Below are positions 14,667 to 24,084 of a stretch of DNA of 64,000 nucleotides, in pieces. Positions within the stretch are counted from its first letter, which is position 1; the number at the start of each line of letters is the position of its first letter. The notes below the pieces were generated by a model, which was not told where the DNA came from, did not search any database, and saw nothing but the letters and a program-made list of their open reading frames with translations. A program made the translations under genes and the position numbers. Source of the DNA: Streptomyces canus (lineage in GTDB: Bacteria > Actinomycetota > Actinomycetes > Streptomycetales > Streptomycetaceae); assembly GCF_001514145.1 (NCBI RefSeq), contig NZ_KQ948668.1:62001-126000 (forward strand), written 5' to 3'.

Positions 14667-15553
14667 TGGACCTCTCCATGAACGTCGAGGACCTGGTCGC
14701 GATCGATGTCCACACCCACGCGGAGGTGTCCTCCAAGGGGCACTCGTCCCTGGACGACGACCTGCACGACGCCTCCTCGGCCTACTTCAAGGTCGAGGGC
14801 AAGCGGAAGCCGACCTTGGAGGAGACCGCCGCCTACTACCGCGAGCGGAAGATGGCCGCCGTGATCTTCACGGTGGACGCCGAGTCCGCGACCGGCACGG
14901 CGCCGGTCCCGAACGAGGAGGTCGCCGAAGCCGCGGCCGCCAACTCCGACATCCTCATCCCCTTCGCCTCCATCGACCCCTTCCGCGGCAAGGCGGGCGT
15001 CAAGCAGGCCCGCCGCCTGGTCGAGGAGTACGGGGTGAGGGGCTTCAAGTTCCACCCCAGCATCCAGGGCTTCTTCCCCAACGACCGCTCGGTGGCCTAT
15101 GCCCTCTACGAGGTCATCGAGGAGACCGGCACCGTCGCCCTCTTCCACACCGGCCAGACCGGCATCGGCGCGGGCGTCCCCGGCGGAGGCGGTATCCGCC
15201 TCAAGTACTCGAACCCGCTCCACGTGGACGACGTGGCGGCCGACTTCCCGCACCTGAAGATCATCCTGGCGCACCCGTCCTTCCCCTGGCAGGACGAGGC
15301 CCTCGCCGTCGCCACACACAAGCCGGGCGTGCACATCGACCTGTCCGGCTGGTCGCCGAAGTACTTCCCGCCGCAGCTCGTGCAGTACGCGAACACCCTG
15401 CTCAAGGACAAGGTTCTCTTCGGCTCCGACTTCCCCGTCCTCACCCCCGACCGCTGGCTCGCCGACTTCGAGAAGCTGTCGATCAAGGACGAGGTGAAGC
15501 CGAAGATCCTCAAGGAGAACGCCGCCCGTCTGCTCGGGCTCACCAAGCCATAA
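14666..15553 (+). CDS. Amidohydrolase-2 family, probable CouO/PhdB-type beta-ketoacyl-CoA hydrolase
   Basis: The 295-residue protein starts at ATG 14666, one base overlapping the preceding stop. It has the amidohydrolase metal motif IDVHTHAE at residues about 11-18, GFKFHPSIQGFFPND, LFHTGQTG, the histidine in ILAHPSFPW and the late metal Asp in LFGSDFPVLTP, all in the order seen in ACMSD-like metal hydrolases. In p-hydroxycinnamate clusters an amidohydrolase of this kind releases the aromatic acid and acetyl-CoA from the beta-ketoacyl-CoA. That role is assigned here from the neighbours. A generic decarboxylase of the same superfamily is the main alternative. Confidence 0.8.
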   Translation: MDLSMNVEDLVAIDVHTHAEVSSKGHSSLDDDLHDASSAYFKVEGKRKPTLEETAAYYRERKMAAVIFTVDAESATGTAPVPNEEVAEAAAANSDILIPFASIDPFRGKAGVKQARRLVEEYGVRGFKFHPSIQGFFPNDRSVAYALYEVIEETGTVALFHTGQTGIGAGVPGGGGIRLKYSNPLHVDDVAADFPHLKIILAHPSFPWQDEALAVATHKPGVHIDLSGWSPKYFPPQLVQYANTLLKDKVLFGSDFPVLTPDRWLADFEKLSIKDEVKPKILKENAARLLGLTKP

Positions 15554-15563
15554 GGGGCCTCAG

Positions 15564-17069
15564 ATGCGCAACGAGGGACTGGGCTCATGGCCCGCACGCC
15601 GGGCCCGCAAGACCCCGCACCGCACCGCCCTGATCCACGGCGACACCACGTTCACGTACGCCCAACTGCACACCCGCGTCACCCGCCTCGCGCACGCCCT
15701 GCGCGCCCGCGGCATCCGGCGCGGCGACCGCGTCGCCTACCTCGGCCCCAACCACCCCTCCTACCTGGAGACGCTGTTCGCGGCCGGCTCGCTGGGCGCG
15801 GTCTTCGTCCCCCTCAACACCCGCCTCGCCGGACCGGAGATCGGCTACCAGCTGTCCGACTCCGGGGCCAGGGCACTGATCTACGGCCCCTCGCACGCGG
15901 GGCTCGTCGCCGGCCTGCCGGGCAGCACCGATGTTCGTACGTATGTCGAAGTCGGCGCCGAATACGAGCGGTTGCTCGCCGAGTCGGCGGCGGAACCGAT
16001 CGACGAGCCGGTCACCGCCGACGACACCTGCATCATCATGTACACCTCGGGCACGACCGGCCGTCCCAAGGGCGCCATGCTCACCCACGGCAACCTGACC
16101 TGGAACGCGATCAACGTCCTCGTCGACACCGACCTGATCGCCGACGAACGCGCCCTGGTCTCCGCGCCGTTGTTCCACACGGCCGGCCTGAACATGCTGA
16201 CGCTGCCCGTGCTCCTGAAGGGCGGCACCTGCGTCCTGGTGGAGGCCTTCGAACCGAACGCGACCTTCGATCTGATCGAGCAGCACCGGATCACCTTCAT
16301 GTTCGGGGTGCCGACGATGTTCGAGCAGGTGGCGAGGCACCCGCGCTGGGCGGACGCGGACCTGTCCTCCCTGCGGATCCTGACCTGCGGCGGCTCCCCG
16401 GTGTCGACCCCCCTGATCGCCGCCTACCAGGAGCGCGGGCTCACCTTCCTCCAGGGCTACGGCATGACCGAGGCCTCACCCGGGACCCTGTTCCTGGATG
16501 CCGAGCACGCCATCAGCAAGGCGGGTTCGGCGGGCGTGCCGCACTTCTTCAGCGATGTCCGGGTCGTACGGCCGGACCTGGCGCCCGTCGACGTCGGCGA
16601 GACCGGTGAGGTCGTGCTCCGGGGGCCTCACGTCATGCCCGGCTACTGGGGGCTGCCCGAGGAGACCGCCGCCTCCTTCGCGGACGGCTGGTTCCGCAGC
16701 GGGGACGCGGCCCGCGTCGACGAGGACGGATACGTCTTCATCGTCGACCGCATCAAGGACATGATCATCTCCGGCGGCGAGAACATCTACCCCGCCGAGA
16801 TCGAGGACCTGCTCCTCGGCCATCCGGACATCGCCGAGTGCGCGGTCATCGGTGTCCCGGACGACAAGTGGGGCGAGGTGCCGCGGGCGGTCGTCGTGCC
16901 GCGCGAGGGCGCCACGCCCGACCCCGACGAGGTCCTGGCCTCCCTGGGCGGACGGCTCGCCAAGTACAAGATCCCCAAGTCGGTGGTGATCGCGGACGGA
17001 CTCCCGCGCACCGCCTCCGGAAAGCTCCTCAAGTCCCGGGTGCGCAAGCGCTTCGGCTCCCACTCTTAA
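15564..17069 (+). CDS. AMP-forming acyl-CoA ligase, probable hydroxycinnamate-CoA ligase (CouL/PhdA-type)
   Basis: The 501-residue ANL-family enzyme has the A3 phosphate loop MYTSGTTGRPKGAMLTH, A5 LQGYGMTEASPG, A7/A8 GWFRSGDAARVDEDGYVFIVD then IKDMIISGGENIYPAEIE, and A10 PRTASGKLLKS with the catalytic Lys. The length matches medium or aryl acyl-CoA ligases such as 4-coumarate-CoA ligase-like proteins rather than fatty acyl-AMP ligases, which carry an insertion. It would activate the side-chain acid with ATP and CoA in the cytosol. Place in the operon, 10 bp after the amidohydrolase and 14 bp before MaoC, supports the hydroxycinnamate role; exact substrate specificity is inference. Confidence 0.85.
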   Translation: MRNEGLGSWPARRARKTPHRTALIHGDTTFTYAQLHTRVTRLAHALRARGIRRGDRVAYLGPNHPSYLETLFAAGSLGAVFVPLNTRLAGPEIGYQLSDSGARALIYGPSHAGLVAGLPGSTDVRTYVEVGAEYERLLAESAAEPIDEPVTADDTCIIMYTSGTTGRPKGAMLTHGNLTWNAINVLVDTDLIADERALVSAPLFHTAGLNMLTLPVLLKGGTCVLVEAFEPNATFDLIEQHRITFMFGVPTMFEQVARHPRWADADLSSLRILTCGGSPVSTPLIAAYQERGLTFLQGYGMTEASPGTLFLDAEHAISKAGSAGVPHFFSDVRVVRPDLAPVDVGETGEVVLRGPHVMPGYWGLPEETAASFADGWFRSGDAARVDEDGYVFIVDRIKDMIISGGENIYPAEIEDLLLGHPDIAECAVIGVPDDKWGEVPRAVVVPREGATPDPDEVLASLGGRLAKYKIPKSVVIADGLPRTASGKLLKSRVRKRFGSHS

Positions 17070-17083
17070 GTAAGGACAGCTAC

Positions 17084-17539
17084 ATGAGCGTCACCGTCAA
17101 CGGCCTCGACGAACTGAAGAAGCTCGCCGGCAGCGACCTCGGCACCAGCGAGTGGATCGAGGTCACCCAGGAGCGCATCAACACGTTCGCCGACGCCACG
17201 GGCGACCACCAGTGGATCCACGTGGACCCCGAGAAGGCGGCGGCAGGCCCCTTCGGCGCGCCCATCGCGCACGGCTACCTCACCCTCTCGCTGTTCATCC
17301 CGCTCTTCACCGAACTGCTGGACGTCCAGGGCGTCACCACGAAGGTCAACTACGGCCTGAACAAGGTCCGTTTCCCCTCGCCGGTGAAGGTGGGCTCGCG
17401 CATCCGCCTCGTCGCCAAGCTCACCGACGTCGAGGAGGTGCCGGGCGGTGTGCAGGTCACCGTCGACGGGGCGGTGGAGATCGAGGGCGGGGCCAAGCCG
17501 GCCGCGGTGCTGCAGAGCCTGTCGCGCTTCTACGCCTGA
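17084..17539 (+). CDS. MaoC-family enoyl-CoA hydratase, probable CouM/PhdE-type
   Basis: The 151-residue hot-dog-fold protein starts at ATG 17084 with AAGGA upstream. Its centre reads INTFADATGDHQWIHVDPEKA then GPFGAPIAHGYLTLSL, the (R)-hydratase motif whose Asp and His act on the enoyl thioester. It would hydrate hydroxycinnamoyl-CoA to the beta-hydroxy compound, feeding the dehydrogenase coded by the first gene of the operon. It is the last gene; a strong hairpin follows 30 bp after the stop. Confidence 0.88.
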   Translation: MSVTVNGLDELKKLAGSDLGTSEWIEVTQERINTFADATGDHQWIHVDPEKAAAGPFGAPIAHGYLTLSLFIPLFTELLDVQGVTTKVNYGLNKVRFPSPVKVGSRIRLVAKLTDVEEVPGGVQVTVDGAVEIEGGAKPAAVLQSLSRFYA

Positions 17540-17568
17540 CGGCAGGAGTACACGGCCGTCGACAGAGC

Positions 17569-17605
17569 GCACACTCCGGGCGGATCATCTCCGCCCGGAG
17601 TGTGC
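17569..17605. terminator. Strong bidirectional hairpin terminator
   Basis: A perfect 15-bp stem, GCACACTCCGGGCGG at 17569-17583 and its complement at 17591-17605, closes a 7-nt loop. It lies between two convergent operons, the MaoC operon ending at 17539 and the PHP-type gene ending at 17612, and should end both. Confidence 0.88.
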
Positions 17606-17611
17606 CCTTCG

Positions 17612-19285
17612 TCAGGCGCCCGCCACGTCGACGAAGACGGGGTTGGAATAGAACCACGTGTCCGCCCACGGGTCACCGTCGCCGGGCTCGTGCGGAATCG
17701 GACCGTGCGGATCGACCGAGGCGCCGAGATACCCCGTACCGTGCCGCTTGCCGTCACTCCCGCGCAGCCGGACGTAGAAGGACTCGTCCCCGGCCGTCAG
17801 CGGGATGCGCAGGGTGTACGTCCCCTTCCGGCCGGACACGTCCTTCGTCTGTACGACCCTGGTGTCGGGCGCCTTCCAGCCGTCACGGTCGCTCACCGGA
17901 CCCCGTACCGCGCCCCGGATCACGTCCACGTGTGCCAGCTCCGGCAGGATTCCCTGCGGGTTGGTCCGGGAGGCGCTGGTGACGGTGACGTACAGCGTGA
18001 TCCGCTCGCCCTTGCGGACCCGCAGCCGGCCGCCCAGCGTGACCCCGCGGCCCGCGTCACAGTCCCGCTTCACGCGGACGTCGAGTCCGTCGAGCAGATG
18101 CCCGTGGTCCAGCCAGACCCGGCCCGCGCGCAGGCCTGCCATCACCGCGCGGTAGCCGTAGCGGGTCACGCCGACGTGGGTGCGGCTGAACTCGCCCGGC
18201 CAGAAGTCGCTGCCGGGCTGCGGGGTGTCGGTGTTCACCGGGTCGGGCAGCTTGCCGGTGTTGTCGAAGTTCTGGCCGGCCGGCCAGTCGCCGTTCTTCC
18301 ACGTGTCGAAGACGGTGCGGTGGTTGTCGGAGTTCGTGGTGATCGAGAACAGGCTGCCTTCTGCCAGCATCGAGTCCCACAGCCCGCCGACGGTCGCCGT
18401 CGCCCAGTCGAAGCCGCCGTACGTCAGATACGCGTCCGTCGGATAGCCCGACCACGACTGCGCCGACGGCTTGTTCTCGTACTCGCCGCGGATCGAGGTG
18501 GCCCCGCGCCAGCCGGGGAGCGCCGCGCCCTGTGCGCCCGGGGCGCCCTCCATGCCGATCATGATCTCGGGGGCGGCGTCGCGCCAGCCGCGCATCTCGT
18601 GCGGGGAGTCGATGCCGAGCCGCAGGGGGTGGTTGGCGATCACGAGGACGTCGTCGACGTAGCCCGAACGGCGCTGTTCCGCCAGCCACTTGATCGCCTT
18701 GACGGCGTGGGCCTCGTTGCGCGCGGTGTCGGCGGCGCCCGCGGACCCCTCGGTGTAGCCCAGGAGCTTGCCGTCGTAGGCGAGCTCGAACTGCGTGAGC
18801 AGGTCGGTCTCGTGCGGGCCGGGGGCCGCGAACACCGTGCAGTGCTCGGCGGCCGGGATGTACCACTCCAGGCCCTGGAAGATCAGCTGGCGCGGGTTCT
18901 CCGCGCGGGCCTTGACGATCTCCGCGTGCTCCATCTTGGCGCCGTAGTAGGCGTGTCCGAAGTTGGAGTGCTCGTTGAACACCATCCAGTCGAGGCCGTA
19001 CCTGGCGGCGGCCTGCGCCTGCTGGGAGAACGTGTACTTGGCGTCGTGGCTGTACACGGAGTGGACGTGGTGGTCGCCCACCAGGTAGGCGAGGCGCGGG
19101 TCGTCGCCGCCGAAGCCCCGCTTCTCGGAGGAGGCGAACGCGGGGGTCGCCGCCGAGCCGAGGGCGAACGCGGCGCCGAACAGGCCGGCGCGGCGCAGGA
19201 GTCCGCGTCTCGACACGCCTTGTGCGTCGAGGTCGGCGGGGTTGACGGAGGGGTCGGCCCAGGAGGGCAGTTGCTGCTCGTGCAT
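17612..19285 (-). CDS. Tat-exported PHP-domain (histidinol-phosphatase-like) protein
   Basis: The 557-residue protein starts at ATG 19285, 11 bp after the upstream phosphoesterase gene. Residues about 24-52 form a Tat signal (SRRGLLRRAGLFGAAFALG...ATPAFA). The mature protein begins with LVGDHHVHSVYSHDAKY, a PHP metal site (His-x-His then a further His/Asp), followed by DWMVFNEHSNFGHAYYG, VIANHPLRLGID and SITTNSDNHRTVF, giving most PHP metal ligands in order. The C-terminal third is beta-rich. PHP enzymes hydrolyse phosphoesters with two or three metals; an exported one in a sugar operon is unusual. It may act on phosphorylated glycan or phosphodiester ends released outside the cell, but the substrate is unknown. 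Confidence 0.82.
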   Translation of the reverse strand: MHEQQLPSWADPSVNPADLDAQGVSRRGLLRRAGLFGAAFALGSAATPAFASSEKRGFGGDDPRLAYLVGDHHVHSVYSHDAKYTFSQQAQAAARYGLDWMVFNEHSNFGHAYYGAKMEHAEIVKARAENPRQLIFQGLEWYIPAAEHCTVFAAPGPHETDLLTQFELAYDGKLLGYTEGSAGAADTARNEAHAVKAIKWLAEQRRSGYVDDVLVIANHPLRLGIDSPHEMRGWRDAAPEIMIGMEGAPGAQGAALPGWRGATSIRGEYENKPSAQSWSGYPTDAYLTYGGFDWATATVGGLWDSMLAEGSLFSITTNSDNHRTVFDTWKNGDWPAGQNFDNTGKLPDPVNTDTPQPGSDFWPGEFSRTHVGVTRYGYRAVMAGLRAGRVWLDHGHLLDGLDVRVKRDCDAGRGVTLGGRLRVRKGERITLYVTVTSASRTNPQGILPELAHVDVIRGAVRGPVSDRDGWKAPDTRVVQTKDVSGRKGTYTLRIPLTAGDESFYVRLRGSDGKRHGTGYLGASVDPHGPIPHEPGDGDPWADTWFYSNPVFVDVAGA

Positions 19286-19296
19286 GGTGATTCCCG

Positions 19297-21120
19297 TCAG
19301 TGAGTCATGAAGGAGGAGACGGGCAGGGCGCGTCCGACGATCCGGACGTCGCCGAGACGGCCGTGGAAGATCTGGTCGATCGTGCCGCCGTACTCGTAGC
19401 CGCCGAGCAGCCACGGCAGACCCACCGAGGTGATGCCGACGGCGGGCGCCTTCGGGTTGCGGACCACCGGGCAGCCCTGGACGTACAGCGTGGAGTGCTT
19501 ACCGTCGTTGACGAGGGCGAGGTGCCACCAGGTCTCCAGCGGTGTCTCCTGGCCCCAGTTGGTGGCGATGCCCTGCTGGTTGAGCGGGCGCATGGCCCAC
19601 TGCGGCTCGCGGTCGTTGGAGAGCGAGAGCGTGGCGAGCGGCTCGTCGGGGTCGTCGGCGGTCTTGCCCGCGGCACCGCCGGTACCGGTCCTGCTGACCA
19701 GGCCCGACCAGGCGTTGTGGTCCGGGTCCCAGTCCGCGGGGAGCCGGTAGAACGCCTCGATGGTGTACCCCTTCTCGAAGGTCGCCCTGTTGAGCGGGGC
19801 CCCGTCGACGGTCTTCAGGTACGCGCCCTTGAGCGGCGACTTGTAGCCCTGGAACTCCAGGCTGCCGTGGCCGGGCTGGTCGGGGTGATGGTCGGCGGAC
19901 CAGCCCAGTGAGCCGCCGCCGACCGACACCACGGTGAGGTCGTTGCCGCGGCCGGAGAGGTCACGGACCGTGCCGGAGACCGCCGACTCGAAACGCCAGT
20001 ACGCGGCCGTACCCGGCACGAGCATGGTGGCCGCCGGACGCGCCGCACGCGCGGGCTCCGGAGCGAAGCCGGCGAACCGCGAGGCGAAGTCGATGTCGAC
20101 GGAGAACCGGTCGGCGTCGCCGCTGAGTTCGATCTCCTGCCGCTCCAGCTCGTTGAGCCCCTTGGCGGCCCGGCCCAGGATCCACGGGGAGACCGTCTCC
20201 ACGTCGATCACGCCGCGGTCGAGGTCGAAGCGGTACAGGCGGATCATGGCGGCGCCGCCGAAGTACCGGTTCTGGTAGTTCGTCAGGTGCAGGTGGACGT
20301 CGTTGCCGGCCGTGTTCTTGAGGGTTGCCCGCCCGGCCGGCCAGTAGTGCCCGTTGAGGGTGAGGAAGATCTGGTCGTGGTCCTTGACCAGTTGATCCCA
20401 CAGCTGCTGACCGTAGTCCGAGAGGGTGTCGTCCTCGACGACCAGCTCGTGCGTGGTCAGGACGACCGGCGTCCTCGGGTGGGCGGCCAGGACACTCTTC
20501 GCCCAGGCGTACCCCTGGTCCGAAAGGCGCCAGTCCAGCGCGAGCACCATCCACTCGCGGCCCGCGGCCTCGAAGAGGTGGAAGGTGTTGTAGCCGTCGG
20601 GCGAGGCACCGCCGAAGGTCCTGCTGCCCTTGAACCGGTCGGGGCCGAACACGTCCAGGTACGGCGACGCACCGCGCTGGTCGGTGGTGGACGACTTCAC
20701 GTCGTGGTTGCCCGCGAGGACGCTGTAGCCGACACCCCGGCGGTCGAGCAGCTCGAACGCCTCGCCGATCGCGGCGAACTCGGGTGCCGCGCCGTTCTGC
20801 GTGAGGTCGCCGAGGTGGGACAGGAAGACGATGTTCTCGTCCTTCCCGTGCTCCAGCAGATACCGCAGTGCGGCCTCGACGGGAGCCTTGTCGATGCTCG
20901 GCCCGTCGAAGAGGTACTGCGTGTCGGGCATGACGGCGAGCGTGAAGCGCCGGCTGCGGGTGTCGGGACGATACCCGGACACCGCGGCCTCGGCCACGGT
21001 CGGCAGGGCGACGCCCGCCGTGGCGGCCGCGCTCAGCAGCGCCGTCGCCCGCAGGAAACTGCGCCGTCCGGCACCGGCCTGGGCGGCCTCGCCCTGATCG
21101 TGCTCATGCGAAGTGCACAC
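19297..21120 (-). CDS. Tat-exported calcineurin-like phosphoesterase with LamG/concanavalin-like domain
   Basis: The GTG start at 21120 follows GGAG at a 5-nt spacing and gives 607 residues. Residues about 19-45 are a Tat signal (GRRSFLRATALLSAAATAG). The metallophosphoesterase core has TLAVMPDTQYLF, FLSHLGDLTQNG, YSVLAGNHDV and the late LTLNGHYWPAG, i.e. metal-binding Asp, Asn and His in the standard order. Residues about 370-607 (GTAAYWRFESAVSGTVRDLSG...) are a LamG-like jellyroll usually used to bind carbohydrate. A secreted phosphoesterase joined to a probable sugar-binding domain fits attack on a phosphorylated polysaccharide. It is cotranscribed between GH2 beta-galactosidase and a PHP protein. 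Confidence 0.87.
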   Translation of the reverse strand: MCTSHEHDQGEAAQAGAGRRSFLRATALLSAAATAGVALPTVAEAAVSGYRPDTRSRRFTLAVMPDTQYLFDGPSIDKAPVEAALRYLLEHGKDENIVFLSHLGDLTQNGAAPEFAAIGEAFELLDRRGVGYSVLAGNHDVKSSTTDQRGASPYLDVFGPDRFKGSRTFGGASPDGYNTFHLFEAAGREWMVLALDWRLSDQGYAWAKSVLAAHPRTPVVLTTHELVVEDDTLSDYGQQLWDQLVKDHDQIFLTLNGHYWPAGRATLKNTAGNDVHLHLTNYQNRYFGGAAMIRLYRFDLDRGVIDVETVSPWILGRAAKGLNELERQEIELSGDADRFSVDIDFASRFAGFAPEPARAARPAATMLVPGTAAYWRFESAVSGTVRDLSGRGNDLTVVSVGGGSLGWSADHHPDQPGHGSLEFQGYKSPLKGAYLKTVDGAPLNRATFEKGYTIEAFYRLPADWDPDHNAWSGLVSRTGTGGAAGKTADDPDEPLATLSLSNDREPQWAMRPLNQQGIATNWGQETPLETWWHLALVNDGKHSTLYVQGCPVVRNPKAPAVGITSVGLPWLLGGYEYGGTIDQIFHGRLGDVRIVGRALPVSSFMTH

Positions 21121-21159
21121 GTGTGCTCCGTTGCGAGGGAAGTGAAGAAGAAGGGGGAG

Positions 21160-24084
21160 TCAGAGGGCGCGCAGAGTCCAGCTCCAGCGATGGACGCCCG
21201 GCGCGACGAGGTAGGAGGCGGTGGTGTCCGGTCCGCAGGAGGCGGTGCCGAGGCCGCGGTGGGCCGCGTCGATGTGCACGACACAGCCCGCCCGCGGGAC
21301 GAGTTCGTCGTGGTGCGTCACGCCGGTGAGGTCCGCGGCGCGGTACCGGCTCACGCCGACCTGGCGCGGTTCGTCCAGGATGACCGCGAGGCCGGTGGCG
21401 TCCGGCGCGGAGAGCGTGAAATGGCGTACGCCGTGACGGCCGCCGCTCTCCTGCGGGCGCAGATAGGGGGTGAACAGTGCGTCCACGGGCACGGAGTGAT
21501 GGCCGACGGGCGCCCCGAAGGCGCGGTCCGGATACGACTCCCAGGGGCCCTGTCCGTACCACTCCATCAGGTCGAGCCCGGCGACCGTCTCGAAGACCGA
21601 GCCGACCCGCGCCACGTCGTCGAGCCCGTCCGGCAGCTCGGCCGACTCCGCGACATGGATCGCGCCCTCGACCGCGGTGAAGACCTGCAGATGGCGGACG
21701 ACACCGGCCGCACAGGCGTACTCGGCGTGCACGGTGACCCGTCCGGGGCTCCGCCGTACGTCCGCGACCTTGCGCACCAGGGCGTCGAGTCCCCAGTCGC
21801 GCCAGCGCGGTGCCATGCCGCCGAGCTCGTCGTTGTCGGTGGGCGCCCGCCACAGGGAGAGCGTGGGTGCGGCGGTGAGCAGGGGGTGGACCAGGAGACC
21901 GTCGTCGGCGACCTCGACGGAACGATTCTTCACTCTCACCGGAGCCTGCGGAACCGCCTCCCGCAGCCGCACCTGCGGCACGCACACCACCGTCCCGCGC
22001 GGCGCCCAGGGCTCGTCCCCGGCGGTCGTCACCCGGAGCGTCAGCCACGCCTCGCCGCCCTCCTCGGGCAGCTCGAACGGCAGCGGTACCGCCGCCGTCT
22101 CACCGGGCCGCAGATCGGGCAGCTCGGCGGGCGTGGTCAGAGTGCGTCCGTCGGCGAGCGAGAGCTCCCACTCGCCGGTCAGCCAGGCCAGGCCCCGGAA
22201 GTGCTGGTGGTTGCCGAGGACGATGCCCTCGTGCCTGAAGCACTCGATGCGCACCGGCGCCGCGATCTCGCGGTGCTCGTACATCACCGGCTTGGGCGTG
22301 CGGTCGGGGAAGACCACGCCGTCCGCGATGAAGGCGCCGTCATGGAGGAGTTCGCCGAAGTCGCCGCCGTAGGCCCAGCGGTGGCCGGGCGCGGCGACAC
22401 CGTTGTCATAGAGCCCGACGCCCCCACGTCCGACCGGTCTGCCGTCGTTCACACGCTGCAGAATGCCGTGGTCCCAGAACTCCCAGATGAACCCGCCCTG
22501 AAGACCTGGCGTTGACTCGATGGCCGCCCAATGGTCCGCGAGTGTGCCGTTGCTGTTGCCCATGGCATGCGAGTACTCGCACCAGATCAGGGGCTTGGTC
22601 TGCCGCCCGGAGAGCGCGTGCTCCATACACTCCTCGAGCGAGGCGTACATGGGGCAGGCGATGTCGGAGGCCACCGAAGGGTCCGCCCAGTCGAGTTTTG
22701 CCGCCCCCTCGTACTGGATCGGCCGCGTCGGGTCGTGCCGGCGCACCCACCCGGCGGCCGCGTCATGGTTCGCGCCGTAGTCCGACTCGTTGCCCAGCGA
22801 CCAGATGACGACCGACGGATGGTTCTTGTCCCGCAGCACCATCCGCGAGACCCGGTCCACGAAGGCGTTCAGATAGCGCGGGTCGTCGGCGATCTCGTGG
22901 GCGTGGTCGTGGGACTCGATGTCCGCCTCGTCGACGACGTAGAAACCGAGTTCGTCGGCGAGGTCGTAGAGGGCGGGATCGTTGGGGTAGTGGGAGGTGC
23001 GGATCGCGTTGAACCCGAAGCGCTTCAGCGTGATCAGGTCCGCGCGCATGTCGTCGTACGACACCGTGCGCCCGGTCAGGGGGTGGAAGTCGTGCCGGTT
23101 CACGCCCCGGACGAAGATCCGCTCGCCGTTGACCAGCAGGTCGCGGCCGGTGATCTCGACGTCCCGGAAGCCGGTCCGGTGCCGTGAGGTGTCGGCGACC
23201 GTGCCGTCGGCGCGGTGCAGTCGGACGGTGAGCGAGTACAGCTCGGGTGTCTCGGCGTTCCAGGTGCGGACGTCCTCCACGACGGTCCGCAGCCGTGCCT
23301 CGCCGAGGAAGTCGGAGACCCGCTCGTCCTCGGCGTTGAATCGGTCGAACTCCGCGTCCTGGGTGAGCAGGTGCCCCTCCAGCTCGCCGCTGACGTACCA
23401 CCCCTCGGGCAGTGCGCCGCCCGTGTCCCGCACCCTGCAGTCCACCCGCAGCTCGCCGCTGCGGGACGCCCGCACGGTCACGTCCGCCAGATGCAGCGGA
23501 TCCGTCGCGTACAGCAGCGCGGACCGCGTGATCCCGCCGTGCCACCACTGGTCCTGGTCCTCGATGTGCGAGGCGTCCGACCACTTGACGACCGTCAGCC
23601 GTACGACGCTCCGCGCGCCCGCGCGCACCCGTCCCGTGAGATCGAACTCGGCCGCCAGATGGGAGTCCTTGGAGACGCCGACGGGCCGCCCGTCCACGTG
23701 CACGAGGAGCACGCTCTCGGCGGCCCCGACCTGGAGCACGATCCGGCGACCGGCCCACTCGGCGGGGACGTCCACCTCGCGCTCGTAGACGCCCGTGGGG
23801 TTGCCCGCGGGGGAGTGGGGCGGGTACTCGGGGAACGGCATCCGCACGTTCGTGTACTGCGGCAGGTCGTCGGTGCCCTGCACGGTCCAGGCCCCCGGCA
23901 CGTACGCCGAGGACCAGGAGCCGCCGACCGGCGCGTCCGGAGCGGGCAGCAACTGGAAGCGCCAGTCGCCGTCCAGGGGGAGTACTCCGGAGCGCCGGTC
24001 GACGGCGTTCATGGGCAGCCGTCCCCAGGAGGTCACCTCGGGTGCCTCCCAGGGGCGCAGGGCGATCAGGGGATCGGCCGTCAT
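21160..24084 (-). CDS. GH2 beta-galactosidase, LacZ-type, cytosolic
   Basis: The 974-residue enzyme starts at ATG 24084, in an ATGA overlap with the permease gene. It has the five-domain LacZ form: jellyroll with PQYTNVRMPFPEYPP, Ig-like domain, TIM barrel with GVNRHDFHP, acid/base Glu433 in SLGNESDYGANH and nucleophile Glu503 in IWCEYSHAMGNSNG, then the C-terminal small-chain domain. The size is close to E. coli LacZ (1,024). There is no signal peptide, so it splits beta-galactosides (or related beta-linked sugars) brought in by the adjacent ABC importer. Confidence 0.93.
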   Translation of the reverse strand: MTADPLIALRPWEAPEVTSWGRLPMNAVDRRSGVLPLDGDWRFQLLPAPDAPVGGSWSSAYVPGAWTVQGTDDLPQYTNVRMPFPEYPPHSPAGNPTGVYEREVDVPAEWAGRRIVLQVGAAESVLLVHVDGRPVGVSKDSHLAAEFDLTGRVRAGARSVVRLTVVKWSDASHIEDQDQWWHGGITRSALLYATDPLHLADVTVRASRSGELRVDCRVRDTGGALPEGWYVSGELEGHLLTQDAEFDRFNAEDERVSDFLGEARLRTVVEDVRTWNAETPELYSLTVRLHRADGTVADTSRHRTGFRDVEITGRDLLVNGERIFVRGVNRHDFHPLTGRTVSYDDMRADLITLKRFGFNAIRTSHYPNDPALYDLADELGFYVVDEADIESHDHAHEIADDPRYLNAFVDRVSRMVLRDKNHPSVVIWSLGNESDYGANHDAAAGWVRRHDPTRPIQYEGAAKLDWADPSVASDIACPMYASLEECMEHALSGRQTKPLIWCEYSHAMGNSNGTLADHWAAIESTPGLQGGFIWEFWDHGILQRVNDGRPVGRGGVGLYDNGVAAPGHRWAYGGDFGELLHDGAFIADGVVFPDRTPKPVMYEHREIAAPVRIECFRHEGIVLGNHQHFRGLAWLTGEWELSLADGRTLTTPAELPDLRPGETAAVPLPFELPEEGGEAWLTLRVTTAGDEPWAPRGTVVCVPQVRLREAVPQAPVRVKNRSVEVADDGLLVHPLLTAAPTLSLWRAPTDNDELGGMAPRWRDWGLDALVRKVADVRRSPGRVTVHAEYACAAGVVRHLQVFTAVEGAIHVAESAELPDGLDDVARVGSVFETVAGLDLMEWYGQGPWESYPDRAFGAPVGHHSVPVDALFTPYLRPQESGGRHGVRHFTLSAPDATGLAVILDEPRQVGVSRYRAADLTGVTHHDELVPRAGCVVHIDAAHRGLGTASCGPDTTASYLVAPGVHRWSWTLRAL

